64,000 bases of DNA from Azospirillum sp. (GTDB lineage: Bacteria; Pseudomonadota; Alphaproteobacteria; Azospirillales; Azospirillaceae), in contig WGNK01000017.1 in the NCBI GenBank assembly GCA_016124535.1, positions 1 through 64,000 of the forward strand, read 5' to 3'. The translations under genes and the position numbers were made by a program. Under the pieces are notes generated by a model. That model saw nothing but the letters and a program-made list of their open reading frames with translations. It had not been told where the DNA came from and did not search any database. Below are positions 47,408 through 56,098 of this stretch, piece after piece. The first letter of the stretch is position 1. Every line of letters begins with the position of its first letter.

Positions 47408-48553
47408 ATGACCCTCGTCGCCAATTGGAGCTATCCGACCGCGATTCGCTTCGGGGCCGGCCGGCTCAAGGAGCTTCCCGACGCCTGCACCGCCGCCGGC
47501 ATCGCCCGGCCGCTGCTGGTGACCGATCGCGGCCTTCGAGAGATGACCATCACCCTGGACGCCTTGGCAATCCTGGACGCCGCCGGGTTGGGCAGTGCCT
47601 TGTTCGCCGAGGTCGATCCCAATCCGACCGAGGCCAACCTGGCGGCCGGGATCACCGCGTTCCAGACCGGCGGCCACGATGGGGTGGTGGCGTTCGGTGG
47701 CGGGTCGGCCCTGGATCTGGCCAAGCTGATCGCATTTCAGGCCGGCCAGACCCGGCCGGTCTGGGACTTCGAGGATATCGGGGATTGGTGGACGCGGGCC
47801 GATGCGGCGGCGATCCGACCGGTGATCGCGGTGCCGACCACCGCTGGTACCGGCTCGGAGGTCGGACGCGCCGGCGTGCTGACCAACGCCCAAAGCCACA
47901 CCAAGAAGATTATCTTCCACCCCAAGATGCTGCCCACCGTCGTGATCTGTGATCCGGCACTTACCGTAGGTCTGCCGAAGGTGATCACGGTCGGCACCGG
48001 CATGGATGCCTTTATCCATTGTCTGGAGGCCTATTGTTCACCCTTCTACCATCCGATGAGCCAGGGCATTGCGCTGGAGGGCATGCGTCTGGTCAAAGAA
48101 AATCTGCCTCGCGTTTTTGCCGATCCCGGTGATCTCGATGCCCGCGGCCACATGATGTCGGCCGCGGCGATGGGCGCGGTCGCGTTCCAGAAAGGTCTGG
48201 GTGCGATCCACGCGCTCTCCCATCCGGTCGGCGCCGTCTATAATACTCACCACGGCATGACCAATGCCGTGGTCATGCCGCCGGTGCTGCAGTTCAACCG
48301 CGCGGCCATCGCCGGTCGGATCGGCGCCGTCGCGGCCTATCTCGGCATCGGCGGTGGGTTCGACGGCTTCTTCGATTTCGTAATGCGGCTGCGCTCCGAC
48401 CTGGGCGTGCCGGAAAAGCTGGGCGGACTCGGGGTCGGCACCAGCCGCATCAACGAGTTGGCGGCCATGGCGGTCGAAGATCCCTGTGCCGGGGGCAATC
48501 CGGTCACGCTGACGCTGGCCGCCGCACAATCCCTATACGCAGAGGCGATTTAG
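47408..48553 (+). CDS. iron-containing alcohol dehydrogenase
   Basis: 381 residues, group III Fe-ADH. It has the cofactor motif FGGGSALDLAKLIAF, PTTAGTGSEVGRAGVL, and metal-ligand histidines in MDAFIHCLEAY and AIHALSHPVGAVYNTHHG. It is the last gene of the operon, 6 bp after the aldehyde dehydrogenase, and ends at a hairpin. Confidence 0.93.
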   Translation: MTLVANWSYPTAIRFGAGRLKELPDACTAAGIARPLLVTDRGLREMTITLDALAILDAAGLGSALFAEVDPNPTEANLAAGITAFQTGGHDGVVAFGGGSALDLAKLIAFQAGQTRPVWDFEDIGDWWTRADAAAIRPVIAVPTTAGTGSEVGRAGVLTNAQSHTKKIIFHPKMLPTVVICDPALTVGLPKVITVGTGMDAFIHCLEAYCSPFYHPMSQGIALEGMRLVKENLPRVFADPGDLDARGHMMSAAAMGAVAFQKGLGAIHALSHPVGAVYNTHHGMTNAVVMPPVLQFNRAAIAGRIGAVAAYLGIGGGFDGFFDFVMRLRSDLGVPEKLGGLGVGTSRINELAAMAVEDPCAGGNPVTLTLAAAQSLYAEAI

Positions 48554-48571
48554 CCCCGGACGTCCGGGGCT
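48552..48571 (+). terminator. palindromic hairpin at the end of the operon
   Basis: AGCCCCGG-ACGT-CCGGGGCT begins within the stop codon of the alcohol dehydrogenase gene. It is a perfect 8-bp stem without a T tract; the operon's probable 3' border. Confidence 0.5.
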
Positions 48572-48755
48572 GATCTGCCGGGCAGCCCGGCGGACCGCGG
48601 CCGCCGGGGGAGGGACGCCGCCGCCTTCGACACCCGCGGCACCACCCCCGGCAACCGGAACTCCCGCCGATCGCGCCGGAATTCAGGTTTCGTCCGGACG
48701 TCGCTCAGAGCCCGACGTCACTCTGGGCTTGATGACCGGGCTGATCCCTGCACCG

Positions 48756-49838
48756 TCATTTTCCCAGTACGTCCCGGGCGTGCTGGACATAAGCTTTGCC
48801 GTCGAAGCCGAGCTGGGCCGCGCGGTCATAAAAGGCCTGGTAGGCGGCTTTGGCGTATTCGGGTGCGGCTACGCGATCGACCTCGCTCTGCGGCGCCGTC
48901 CAAAGTTCGACGCCTTTGGCTTTCATGTCGCTCACGGCCTTGTTCACGTGGGAATAGAAGTCGTAGAGCGCCTCCTGCTGGAGCGCGTTCATTTCTTTGC
49001 GGATCGCCGTACGCAGGGTCTCGGGGATCGAGTCCCAGACATCTTTATTGATGATGATGACCCAGCCGGTGATCGGCCCGATCTTCCAGTTTTGAACATA
49101 TTTCGCCAAGCGCCAGTATTCCTGGCCGTTGCCGTAGCAGACCGAGGTGAAAACCCCATCGATCACCCCGCGCTCCAGCGCCGGCGGCACCTCGGACAGC
49201 GGCAGCGGCGCGGGCTTGGCACCGATCGCCTCCATCAGCGCCGCGGTCTGCGGATTATGCACCCTCAGCTTCTTGCCCTTGAAGTCTTCAAGCGTGCGGA
49301 TCGGCATCTTGGAGAACAGCGCCTGGCTGCACCAGGCCCCTTCCGCCAGCACGACCGCGTTCCAGTTCTCCTTCCACAGGCGCTCGACATCGCCGCACCA
49401 GAATGATTGGCACAGATAGGTGTAATCGGCCATGTTGTCGACCAGGCCCGGCAGGTTGAACAGCCCCATGCGCGGGTCCTCGCCTGCCAGATAGGTGTGC
49501 AGCGCCCCGGACATCGGAACGCGGCCGTCACGCACCGCTGCAGTGATCTGGGTCCCCCCGACCAGGGAATCGTTAAGCGTCACCTGGACCTTGCCGCCGG
49601 TCGCCGCGGCTATCCGCTTCGGCACCTGTTGCATCATCTCGGTATAGAGCGAATTCGGCGCCGGCAGGACGCCCATCGTGAGGTCGAAATCCTGCGCAAC
49701 GCCGGGTGACGACAGGCCGAGGAGCACGCTGAACGCCACCGCCGGCACCGCCATGCGACGGATGGCCCGCGGCACCGCCGATGGCAATGGGGTCCCGCGC
49801 CGGTCGCGTCGGGTGAGGTCGGCTGTATCCCAAGTCAT
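48756..49838 (-). CDS. TRAP transporter substrate-binding protein (second system)
   Basis: 360 residues from an ATG with GGAGG nine bases upstream. An N-terminal cytosolic stretch leads into a signal peptide (AVPAVAFSVLLGLSSPGVAQ). DctP features include MMQQVPKRIAAATGGKVQV, LEDFKGKKLRVHNPQTAALMEAIGAKP and LERGVIDGVFTS. It is divergent from the fused DctQM gene at 50067, and a shared operator-like motif sits between them. Confidence 0.9.
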   Translation of the reverse strand: MTWDTADLTRRDRRGTPLPSAVPRAIRRMAVPAVAFSVLLGLSSPGVAQDFDLTMGVLPAPNSLYTEMMQQVPKRIAAATGGKVQVTLNDSLVGGTQITAAVRDGRVPMSGALHTYLAGEDPRMGLFNLPGLVDNMADYTYLCQSFWCGDVERLWKENWNAVVLAEGAWCSQALFSKMPIRTLEDFKGKKLRVHNPQTAALMEAIGAKPAPLPLSEVPPALERGVIDGVFTSVCYGNGQEYWRLAKYVQNWKIGPITGWVIIINKDVWDSIPETLRTAIRKEMNALQQEALYDFYSHVNKAVSDMKAKGVELWTAPQSEVDRVAAPEYAKAAYQAFYDRAAQLGFDGKAYVQHARDVLGK

Positions 49839-49910
49839 GACTTGTCCTCCCTGGAGCTTATTTTCGGATCGGCGTTGGCCCGCCGGGGCAGCGCCCCATC
49901 CGACAGGTCA

Positions 49911-49935
49911 ATCATACAATCAGACAAATTGATTG
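49911..49935. promoter_or_regulatory. operator-like motif, copy 1
   Basis: ATCATACAATCAGACAA (49911-49927) continues into ATTGATTG, making a CAATC...GATTG dyad. It lies about 75 bp before the binding-protein gene (minus) and 130 bp before DctQM (plus). It closely matches copies at 55926, 61745 and 61767. Confidence 0.6.
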
Positions 49936-50003
49936 CAACCCTTGTGACCGGATGTTAGCCTCCCGCCGCGTTACCGATCGTCCGGAGCCGCAGGTGTCAC
50001 GGC

Positions 50004-50055
50004 GGCGGCTCCGCGCCTTATGCTTCAGAGGCGGCTCCGCGCTGTATGCTTCAGA
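50004..50055 (+). repeat. two tandem 26-bp direct repeats
   Basis: Units at 50004-50029 and 50030-50055 match at 24 of 26 positions (GGCGGCTCCGCGC...ATGCTTCAGA). The second unit ends 11 bp before the DctQM start, in the leader. Confidence 0.9.
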
Positions 50056-50066
50056 AGAGACCTTGA

Positions 50067-52124
50067 ATGCCGAACCTAGATGAAGCCGGCCAGGCGGGTG
50101 CTGCGCCTGCCGATGAAACCTCCGGCCTCGTCCGCTTCGTCGATCTGGTCAGCGATGCCAGTGGCCTGTTGGGCGCGCTCGGGCTGATCTCGATGACACT
50201 GGTCGTCTGTTTCGAAGTGTTTTCAAGGTATGTGCTGAACGAACCGACCTACTGGGGCACCGATATCGCCACCTATATTCTGGTCGGGATGACCTTCATG
50301 GGTCTGGCGCAGGCTCATAAGGCTGGCGACCACATCCAGGTCGAACTGGTGCTGGCGAATCTGAGTGAACCCTGGCGGCGGCGCTTCGAAATCTTCGCGG
50401 ACTGGCTGGGCCTGGTCTTTGTCGTGTTTACCGGATGGCAAATGGCCATCTTCAACCTGCAGGAATACTACAACGACACGCGCGACTGGGGTCTCCTGGC
50501 GACGCCGCAATGGATTCCGCAAGTCCCGGTCTCGATTGGCTATGCCGCCTTCGCCCTGGCGATCCTCGGCAACATCCTGAGGGTGAGTCGGCCCCACCGG
50601 AGCTTTGCCATCCTCGGTCCGCTCCTTCTCGTCGGTTTGGTGACGGTGCTGGTATGGCTCGGAACCAGCCCGGTGCGAATCGCCGGCTGGCGGCTCGATG
50701 TCGGCTCGCTGGCCGTCGTCGCCGTGCTGCTCGCCGGCGTATTCCTGGTCAGCGGCGTTCGGATGTTACTCGCAGTCGCGGCGACCGTGCTCGGGCTCGG
50801 CCTGGTCTACTGGATGGCCAAGGGCGCCGCGCTGGCGATCATCAGCCTGCTGCTGGTCGCGACGCTGATGGGGCTCCTGGTTGTCGGCGTCCGGGTCGCC
50901 CTGACCCTCGGCATCGTCGGACTCCTGGGACTCCTGTTCCTCCTGCCGACCCCGCTGCTTTCGGTGCTGGCCGAGCGTTCCTGGAACAGCGTCAACACCT
51001 TCACCCTCTCTGCGGTTCCGATGTATGTGCTGATGGGCGCGCTGCTGATCCGCAGCGGCGTGACGCGCGAGATGTTCGACGCGCTGACCCGCTGGTTCGG
51101 CCGCACGCCGGGCGGGCTCGCCTATGCGGCCGTCGGCGCCTCTGCCGTCTTCGCCGCGGTCTCGGGCTCGAGCCTGGCGACCGCCGCGACCATGGGCAAG
51201 GTCGCCTGCCCGGAAATGATCGAGCGTGGCTACAGCCGGCGGCTGACCTTCGGCATTGTCGCCGCCGGGGCGACCCTCGGCATCCTGATCCCGCCGAGCA
51301 TCGCCATGATCATCTACGGCACCACGGTCGGCGTCTCGGTCTCGCAGCTTTTCGTCGCGGGGATCATCCCCGGACTCCTGCTCAGCCTCGCCTTCATGGC
51401 CGGCGTCGCCGTGTGGTCGGTGCTGCGGCCGGAAGCGACACCGCCCGGCCAACGGATCGCCTTGCGCGAGAAGCTGATCGGCTCGCTGTCGGTCCTGCCC
51501 TTCGCCGTGGTCATCCTGGCGGTACTCGGCACGCTTTATCTCGGCGTTGCCACGCCCAGCGAAGCCGGCGGCCTCGGGGCCGCCGCGTCCTTCGTCATCT
51601 GCTTTCTGCGCCGCATGCTTTCGGTCAGAGCCATGACCAGGATTGCCCTGGAGACGGTGCGGGTCACCTCGTTTCTGCTGTTGATCGTCGTCGGTGCCGC
51701 GATCATGAGCTGGGCCTTCGACTTCCTGCGCATCCCGCGCACGCTGGTGAAGACCGTCGAGGCCGCCCAGATCGCGCCCTGGCTGACGGTTCTGGTGATC
51801 GGCCTGGTTTACATCGTGCTCGGCATGTTCATCGAATCGATCTCGATGATGTTGATGACGCTGCCGGTCACCTATCCGCTGATCGTCTCCTTGGGTCTCG
51901 ACCCGGTGTGGTTCGGTATCGCTCTGGTGATCATGATCGAGGTCGGGCTGGTGACCCCGCCGGTCGGCATCGTCCTGTTCATCCTGCGCGGCGTCAGCGG
52001 CACGGTGCCATTACGCGAAATCGTCTATGGCGTTCTGCCCTTCGTCGGCATCCTTCTGGGCTTCGAGGTGCTGCTCTACGTCTATCCGGAAATTGCCACC
52101 TGGCTGCCGAAACAGATGGAATGA
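50067..52124 (+). CDS. fused TRAP permease DctQM
   Basis: 685 residues joining a DctQ-type small subunit (about 1-180; FSRYVLNEPTYWGTDIATYI, KAGDHIQVELV) to a DctM-type large subunit (about 260-685; SGSSLATAATMGKVACPEM, AAGATLGILIPPSIAMIIYG, MFIESISMMLMTLPVTYPL, LVTPPVGIVLFILRGV) through extra hydrophobic segments. Such fusions are known in TRAP systems. It partners the divergent binding protein at 48756. Confidence 0.93.
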   Translation: MPNLDEAGQAGAAPADETSGLVRFVDLVSDASGLLGALGLISMTLVVCFEVFSRYVLNEPTYWGTDIATYILVGMTFMGLAQAHKAGDHIQVELVLANLSEPWRRRFEIFADWLGLVFVVFTGWQMAIFNLQEYYNDTRDWGLLATPQWIPQVPVSIGYAAFALAILGNILRVSRPHRSFAILGPLLLVGLVTVLVWLGTSPVRIAGWRLDVGSLAVVAVLLAGVFLVSGVRMLLAVAATVLGLGLVYWMAKGAALAIISLLLVATLMGLLVVGVRVALTLGIVGLLGLLFLLPTPLLSVLAERSWNSVNTFTLSAVPMYVLMGALLIRSGVTREMFDALTRWFGRTPGGLAYAAVGASAVFAAVSGSSLATAATMGKVACPEMIERGYSRRLTFGIVAAGATLGILIPPSIAMIIYGTTVGVSVSQLFVAGIIPGLLLSLAFMAGVAVWSVLRPEATPPGQRIALREKLIGSLSVLPFAVVILAVLGTLYLGVATPSEAGGLGAAASFVICFLRRMLSVRAMTRIALETVRVTSFLLLIVVGAAIMSWAFDFLRIPRTLVKTVEAAQIAPWLTVLVIGLVYIVLGMFIESISMMLMTLPVTYPLIVSLGLDPVWFGIALVIMIEVGLVTPPVGIVLFILRGVSGTVPLREIVYGVLPFVGILLGFEVLLYVYPEIATWLPKQME

Positions 52125-52190
52125 GCGCTACCCGGCGCGGCAGTTCCGAACCAGATACTCAATCGCTACCGAACCCCGCTGGAGCTTCAA

Positions 52191-53111
52191 ATGACTCTGC
52201 CAAGTCTCGGGATGATCGGCGTCGGACGCATGGGGCTGCCGATGTCGCGCCGGCTGATGAAGGCCGGCTATGCGCTCACCGTTCTCGATGCCGACCAGCA
52301 AAGGGTCGAGAGCCTTCTGCGGGCCGGAGCAAGCTCGGCGGCCTCGCCCGCCGAACTGGCGGATCGGTCGGACGTGGTCCTGCTCTCGCTGCCGACACCG
52401 GATGTCGTCGAGGCGGTGGCCTTCGGCGAGGCGGGTCTCGGGCGCTGCACCGTCGCGCCTGCCGGCAAGATTGTGATCGACTTGTCGACGACCGGGCCGG
52501 CGGGGGCGCGCGCGCTTGATGGCGGCCTGTCGGCGCACGGCTTGACCGTGGTCGATTGTCCGGTAAGCGGCGGCGTCGGCGGCGCCGAGAACGGCACGCT
52601 CGCTCTGATGGCCGCTTGCGATCCCGCGGTCTTCGACCGGGTGAAGCCAATCCTGGAGACGCTGGGCCGGCCCTTCCTGGTCGGGCCGACACCGGGAATG
52701 GGTCAGATGACCAAGCTCCTGAACAACCTGCTTTCGGTGACCGCCCTGGCTGCCACCTCCGAAGCGCTGGTGCTCGGAACCAAGGCGGGGCTCGATCCGG
52801 AAGTGCTGGTCGAGGTCTTCAACGTCAGCACCGGCCAGAGTAACGCCAGCGCCACCAAAATCCCCAAATTCGTGCTGACCCGGCGGTTTGATTTCGGCTT
52901 TTCCCTGGCGCTGTCGACCAAGGATCTGCGCCTGTGCCTTCAACAGGCCGAGGAGCTGGGGGTGCCGATGGTGGTCGGCGCCGCGGTGCGCGAATTGTTG
53001 AAGATCGCAAAGGCCAAGCTCGGTGGCGACGCCGATCTGACCCGGATCATTCAGCCGATCGAGGACTGGGCCGGGGTGACGGTTGAAGCCGGCCGCGGCC
53101 GGCGGGACTGA
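52191..53111 (+). CDS. 3-hydroxyisobutyrate dehydrogenase-family oxidoreductase
   Basis: 306 residues. The Rossmann motif GMIGVGRMGLPMSRRL, the substrate motif VVDCPVSGGVGGAENGTLALM and the catalytic lysine segment MTKLLNNLLSV define the beta-hydroxyacid dehydrogenase family. It starts 66 bp after DctQM and is probably in the same operon. A partial paralogue sits at the right edge of the window. Substrate not assigned. Confidence 0.9.
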   Translation: MTLPSLGMIGVGRMGLPMSRRLMKAGYALTVLDADQQRVESLLRAGASSAASPAELADRSDVVLLSLPTPDVVEAVAFGEAGLGRCTVAPAGKIVIDLSTTGPAGARALDGGLSAHGLTVVDCPVSGGVGGAENGTLALMAACDPAVFDRVKPILETLGRPFLVGPTPGMGQMTKLLNNLLSVTALAATSEALVLGTKAGLDPEVLVEVFNVSTGQSNASATKIPKFVLTRRFDFGFSLALSTKDLRLCLQQAEELGVPMVVGAAVRELLKIAKAKLGGDADLTRIIQPIEDWAGVTVEAGRGRRD

Positions 53112-53126
53112 GGCGGCGGCCCTGCA

Positions 53127-53921
53127 TCAGGCGGCGAGCCAGCCGCCGTCGATCGGCATCACCGTCCCGGTGATGTCGGCGGCGGCGGGGCTGCACAGAA
53201 AGACCGCCAGGGCGCCGACGTTTTCCATGGCGATGAAGCGGCCGACGGGGCTGCGCGCCTCGGCGTAGCGTTGCGCAACTTCCGCCACCGGTCCGCCCTG
53301 CTCGCGGGCGATGCCCTCGATCCGCGTCATGATGGCGCTGGTCGATACCGAGCCCGGACAAATCGCGTTGCAGGTGACCCCGCTGCGCGCAGTCTCGATC
53401 GCAACCGCACGGGTCAGGCCGATCAGCGCGGTCTTGGTCGTGACATAGTCGATGCGGTTCGCCACGCCGCGCCAGCCATAGTAAGAGGACAGGTTGAGGA
53501 TTCGTCCCCAGCCCCGCTCCTTCATCCCCGGAAGGGCTAGTCGTATGGTGTGGAACGCAGCCGTGAGATTGACCGCAAGGGATTCGTTCCAATCCACCGG
53601 GTTCAACGCCTCAATCGGCGCGAAGTGCCGGACCACGGCATTGTTGATCACGATGTCGATCGCGCCGAAGCGCCGGGCCGCGCCCGCGATCATCGCGCAG
53701 ATCTCCTCTTCGCGCCGCAGGTCGGCGGGATCGAAGACCGCTTCGACGCCGTGCTTTTCGGCCAGGACCGTCGCCGCACGCTGCCCCTCCCCAGGCGCGC
53801 ACTGGCCGTTGAGGACGAGATTCGCCCCCACCGCGGCGAGCGCCTCCGCCAGCGCATAGCCGAGCCCACCGCCAACCGAACCGGTGACCAGCGCGCAGCG
53901 GTCTTTCAACATTCCCTTCAT
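53127..53921 (-). CDS. short-chain dehydrogenase/reductase
   Basis: 264 residues from the ATG at 53921 (a GTG two codons earlier is possible). The cofactor loop is VTGSVGGGLGYAL; IVINNAVVRH replaces the usual NNAG; the catalytic Ser, Tyr and Lys are in NLSSYYGW and DYVTTK. It ends with GTVMPIDGGWLAA. It converges with the dehydrogenase at 52191 (15-bp gap) and is 33 bp after MmgE/PrpD on the same strand. Confidence 0.9.
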   Translation of the reverse strand: MKGMLKDRCALVTGSVGGGLGYALAEALAAVGANLVLNGQCAPGEGQRAATVLAEKHGVEAVFDPADLRREEEICAMIAGAARRFGAIDIVINNAVVRHFAPIEALNPVDWNESLAVNLTAAFHTIRLALPGMKERGWGRILNLSSYYGWRGVANRIDYVTTKTALIGLTRAVAIETARSGVTCNAICPGSVSTSAIMTRIEGIAREQGGPVAEVAQRYAEARSPVGRFIAMENVGALAVFLCSPAAADITGTVMPIDGGWLAA

Positions 53922-53954
53922 CCCCACGCCCCCGCATCAGAACAGCATTTTTGT

Positions 53955-55307
53955 TCACGCCGGGCCGGCTGCAAGCCGGATGACCTGGCTCGCATCCTCG
54001 GCCTCCTCCAGTCGCCAGAGCGCATCCGCGAGCCGGCGGACCTCGCCCCGGAACCCGCTGAACCGCGCGCCCTCGAACAGCTTTGCCTCGAGCTGGGCGT
54101 CGCTCAGCGGTTGCTTTCGGGAGCCCAGAGCAGCCGGAATGGTGACAGCGAGCTCCCGGCCGTCGCGGGTCCGGGCGGTCAGAGCAATCGACGCAATGTC
54201 GCGGCTCGGGTCGTCCTGGAACCGCACCCTCGGCCGCCCCGCGGCAAGCGTCTCGGCGACCGCCTGGTCGGAGAATTCCTCAAGCCCGGCGCGCCCACGC
54301 AGCAGTACGATGGCAATCGCGTGCTGGGCGCTGACCTGGCCCTCTCGTCCGGTCGCGATGTCCGGCCGATCGGTGCGCTGGCGCAGCAACGGATGGCCGG
54401 AAATCTCGATGCTGGCCACCTCCGCCAGGGACAGCCGGTCCCGCTCGCGGAGCTGGAGACAGGCATCGATCACCGGATTGACCACCACCCCGACCGGATA
54501 GGGCTTGTAAGTGTTCTCGCCGATCTCCCACAGCGCGCCCAGCCGCCCCGTCAGCGCTTCAACCCGCACCCCGTCGGAATGGAGGCGGAGCAGGCCGTGC
54601 TGCCCGCAGAGCGGCGCCTGTGGTCCGGTCAGTCCGTTCTTGGCCAGCAGCGCCGAGAGCAGGCCGTTGCGCGCAGCGCCACCGACACTGAGGCTCTTGG
54701 CCATGGTCCCCAGCGCCTCGACCAGGCCGGAGGATTGGACGGCGGCGGCGCTGAAAGCGTGCAGCATCTGGTGCGGCGACAGTCGGATCAACGATCCGAC
54801 CGCCGCCGCTGCGCCGAACACGCCGCAGGTCGAGGTGATGTGCCATCCCCGTGCGTAGTGGGACGGTGAGATCGCGTTGCCGATCCGGCATTCAACCTCG
54901 CCGCCGGCCACGAACGCCCGCAGGACCGCGGCTCCGGGCGCCCGCGCCGCTTCGGCATGGGCAAACAGGCTGGCAAAGACCGTCGCTGCGGGATGGATGA
55001 TGGTCGCCTCGTGGGTATCGTCGAAGTCGAAGATGTTGGCGCTCATCGCGTTGACGAAAGCGGCGAGGGCCGCGTCGCCGCGCTGGCTTCGGCCGACCAC
55101 GCTCGCATTGGCCGGCCCGGAAAATGGCGACAAGGTGGTCAGCGCCACTTCGATCGCCGGCTGGCGGCAACCGCCTAGCGCCGTCGCGAAGATATTCACC
55201 AGCGAGCGTTTGGCCTGGTGCAGGACCGGTTGCGGGATGTCCTCGATCCGCAGTCCTGCGACAAAAGCCGCGAGTTCCGCCTCCGGTAGCGATGACGAAT
55301 TCGCCAT
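53955..55307 (-). CDS. MmgE/PrpD family protein
   Basis: 450 residues, full length for the family that includes 2-methylcitrate dehydratase and cis-aconitate decarboxylase. It has an all-helical first domain with FDFDDTHEATIIHPAATVF and a distinctive RGWHITSTCGVFGAA, and a C-terminal alpha/beta domain with YKPYPVGVVVNPVIDACL. It probably acts on a hydroxy or unsaturated polycarboxylic acid. prpB/prpC are not nearby. Confidence 0.9.
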   Translation of the reverse strand: MANSSSLPEAELAAFVAGLRIEDIPQPVLHQAKRSLVNIFATALGGCRQPAIEVALTTLSPFSGPANASVVGRSQRGDAALAAFVNAMSANIFDFDDTHEATIIHPAATVFASLFAHAEAARAPGAAVLRAFVAGGEVECRIGNAISPSHYARGWHITSTCGVFGAAAAVGSLIRLSPHQMLHAFSAAAVQSSGLVEALGTMAKSLSVGGAARNGLLSALLAKNGLTGPQAPLCGQHGLLRLHSDGVRVEALTGRLGALWEIGENTYKPYPVGVVVNPVIDACLQLRERDRLSLAEVASIEISGHPLLRQRTDRPDIATGREGQVSAQHAIAIVLLRGRAGLEEFSDQAVAETLAAGRPRVRFQDDPSRDIASIALTARTRDGRELAVTIPAALGSRKQPLSDAQLEAKLFEGARFSGFRGEVRRLADALWRLEEAEDASQVIRLAAGPA

Positions 55308-55456
55308 CCCGCTTTCCCCGCCAGTTCGGTGACCGAAGGGCCGTCGGCCAGCCTGTAATCCTGCTGTCTTTCAATCGAGGTGGCGGCTGCGGCGGTCTCG
55401 GCATCGGCCCTCCGCTCCGGGCCCTGCCCGAGCGAACGACCGGCGCCGGACCCGGA

Positions 55457-55837
55457 TCAAAGCTGCCCGGCCTCCTGAAGCACTTTGCGGGCGATCCGGA
55501 AGCATTCGACACCGCAGGGAACCCCGGCGTAGATCGCAATGACGTGGATGATTGCCCGAATCTGCTCCTTGGTCACGCCGTTGGTGAGCGCGCCGCCGCA
55601 ATGGGTCTCCCATTCGTGCCAGCGTCCCAGCGCACCCAGCATGGCAAGATTCATCATGCTTCGGGTCTTTGGATCGATCGCTTCGTCGCCCCAGCCGAAC
55701 CCCCAACACCAGGCGGTCATCACCTCCTGGAAGGGCAGGCTGAAGTCATCGGCTGCGGCGAGGTTCCTCTCGACATACTCGGCGCCAAGCGTGGCTTTGC
55801 GTTTGGCCAACCCCTTCTCGAACAGTTTCTCGTCCAT
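55457..55837 (-). CDS. carboxymuconolactone decarboxylase-family protein
   Basis: 126 residues from the ATG at 55837. It shows the CMD/AhpD-like helical core: DEKLFEKGLAKRKATLG, WGDEAIDPKTRSMMNLAMLGALGRWHEWETH, GVTKEQIRAIIHVIAIYAGVP and CGVEC. The length suits gamma-carboxymuconolactone decarboxylase-type members, but no other protocatechuate genes are present, so the reaction is open. An operator-like motif precedes it by about 90 bp. It is the first gene before MmgE/PrpD and the SDR. Confidence 0.87.
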   Translation of the reverse strand: MDEKLFEKGLAKRKATLGAEYVERNLAAADDFSLPFQEVMTAWCWGFGWGDEAIDPKTRSMMNLAMLGALGRWHEWETHCGGALTNGVTKEQIRAIIHVIAIYAGVPCGVECFRIARKVLQEAGQL

Positions 55838-55925
55838 CGCGCTCTTTACCTCTCTGAAGACCGGGCTGGCGTCTGTCGCCGCCGCGTGGTTCCCGCAACT
55901 GCGGTCCGTCACTCACTGCCCTTTT

Positions 55926-55944
55926 AATCATACAATCATACAAA
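55926..55944 (-). promoter_or_regulatory. operator-like motif, copy 2
   Basis: AATCATACAATCATACAAA: two direct AATCATACAA-type halves, about 90 bp before the carboxymuconolactone-decarboxylase-like gene. Same core as the motifs at 49911 and 61745-61784. Confidence 0.6.
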
Positions 55945-56098
55945 CATCTGGCAACTCGAAAGCGGCGCCAAACCGGCAGCAGCGGCGCGGAGCTGCAGGT
56001 CGCTGGCTGCAACCCGCCCGCGCGGATCCCTTGGCGCAGCGATAGCGGCAGTCCGGAGTTTGGCCGGCCACCAGACGGCCGGCCACCAGTTGCGGAGC

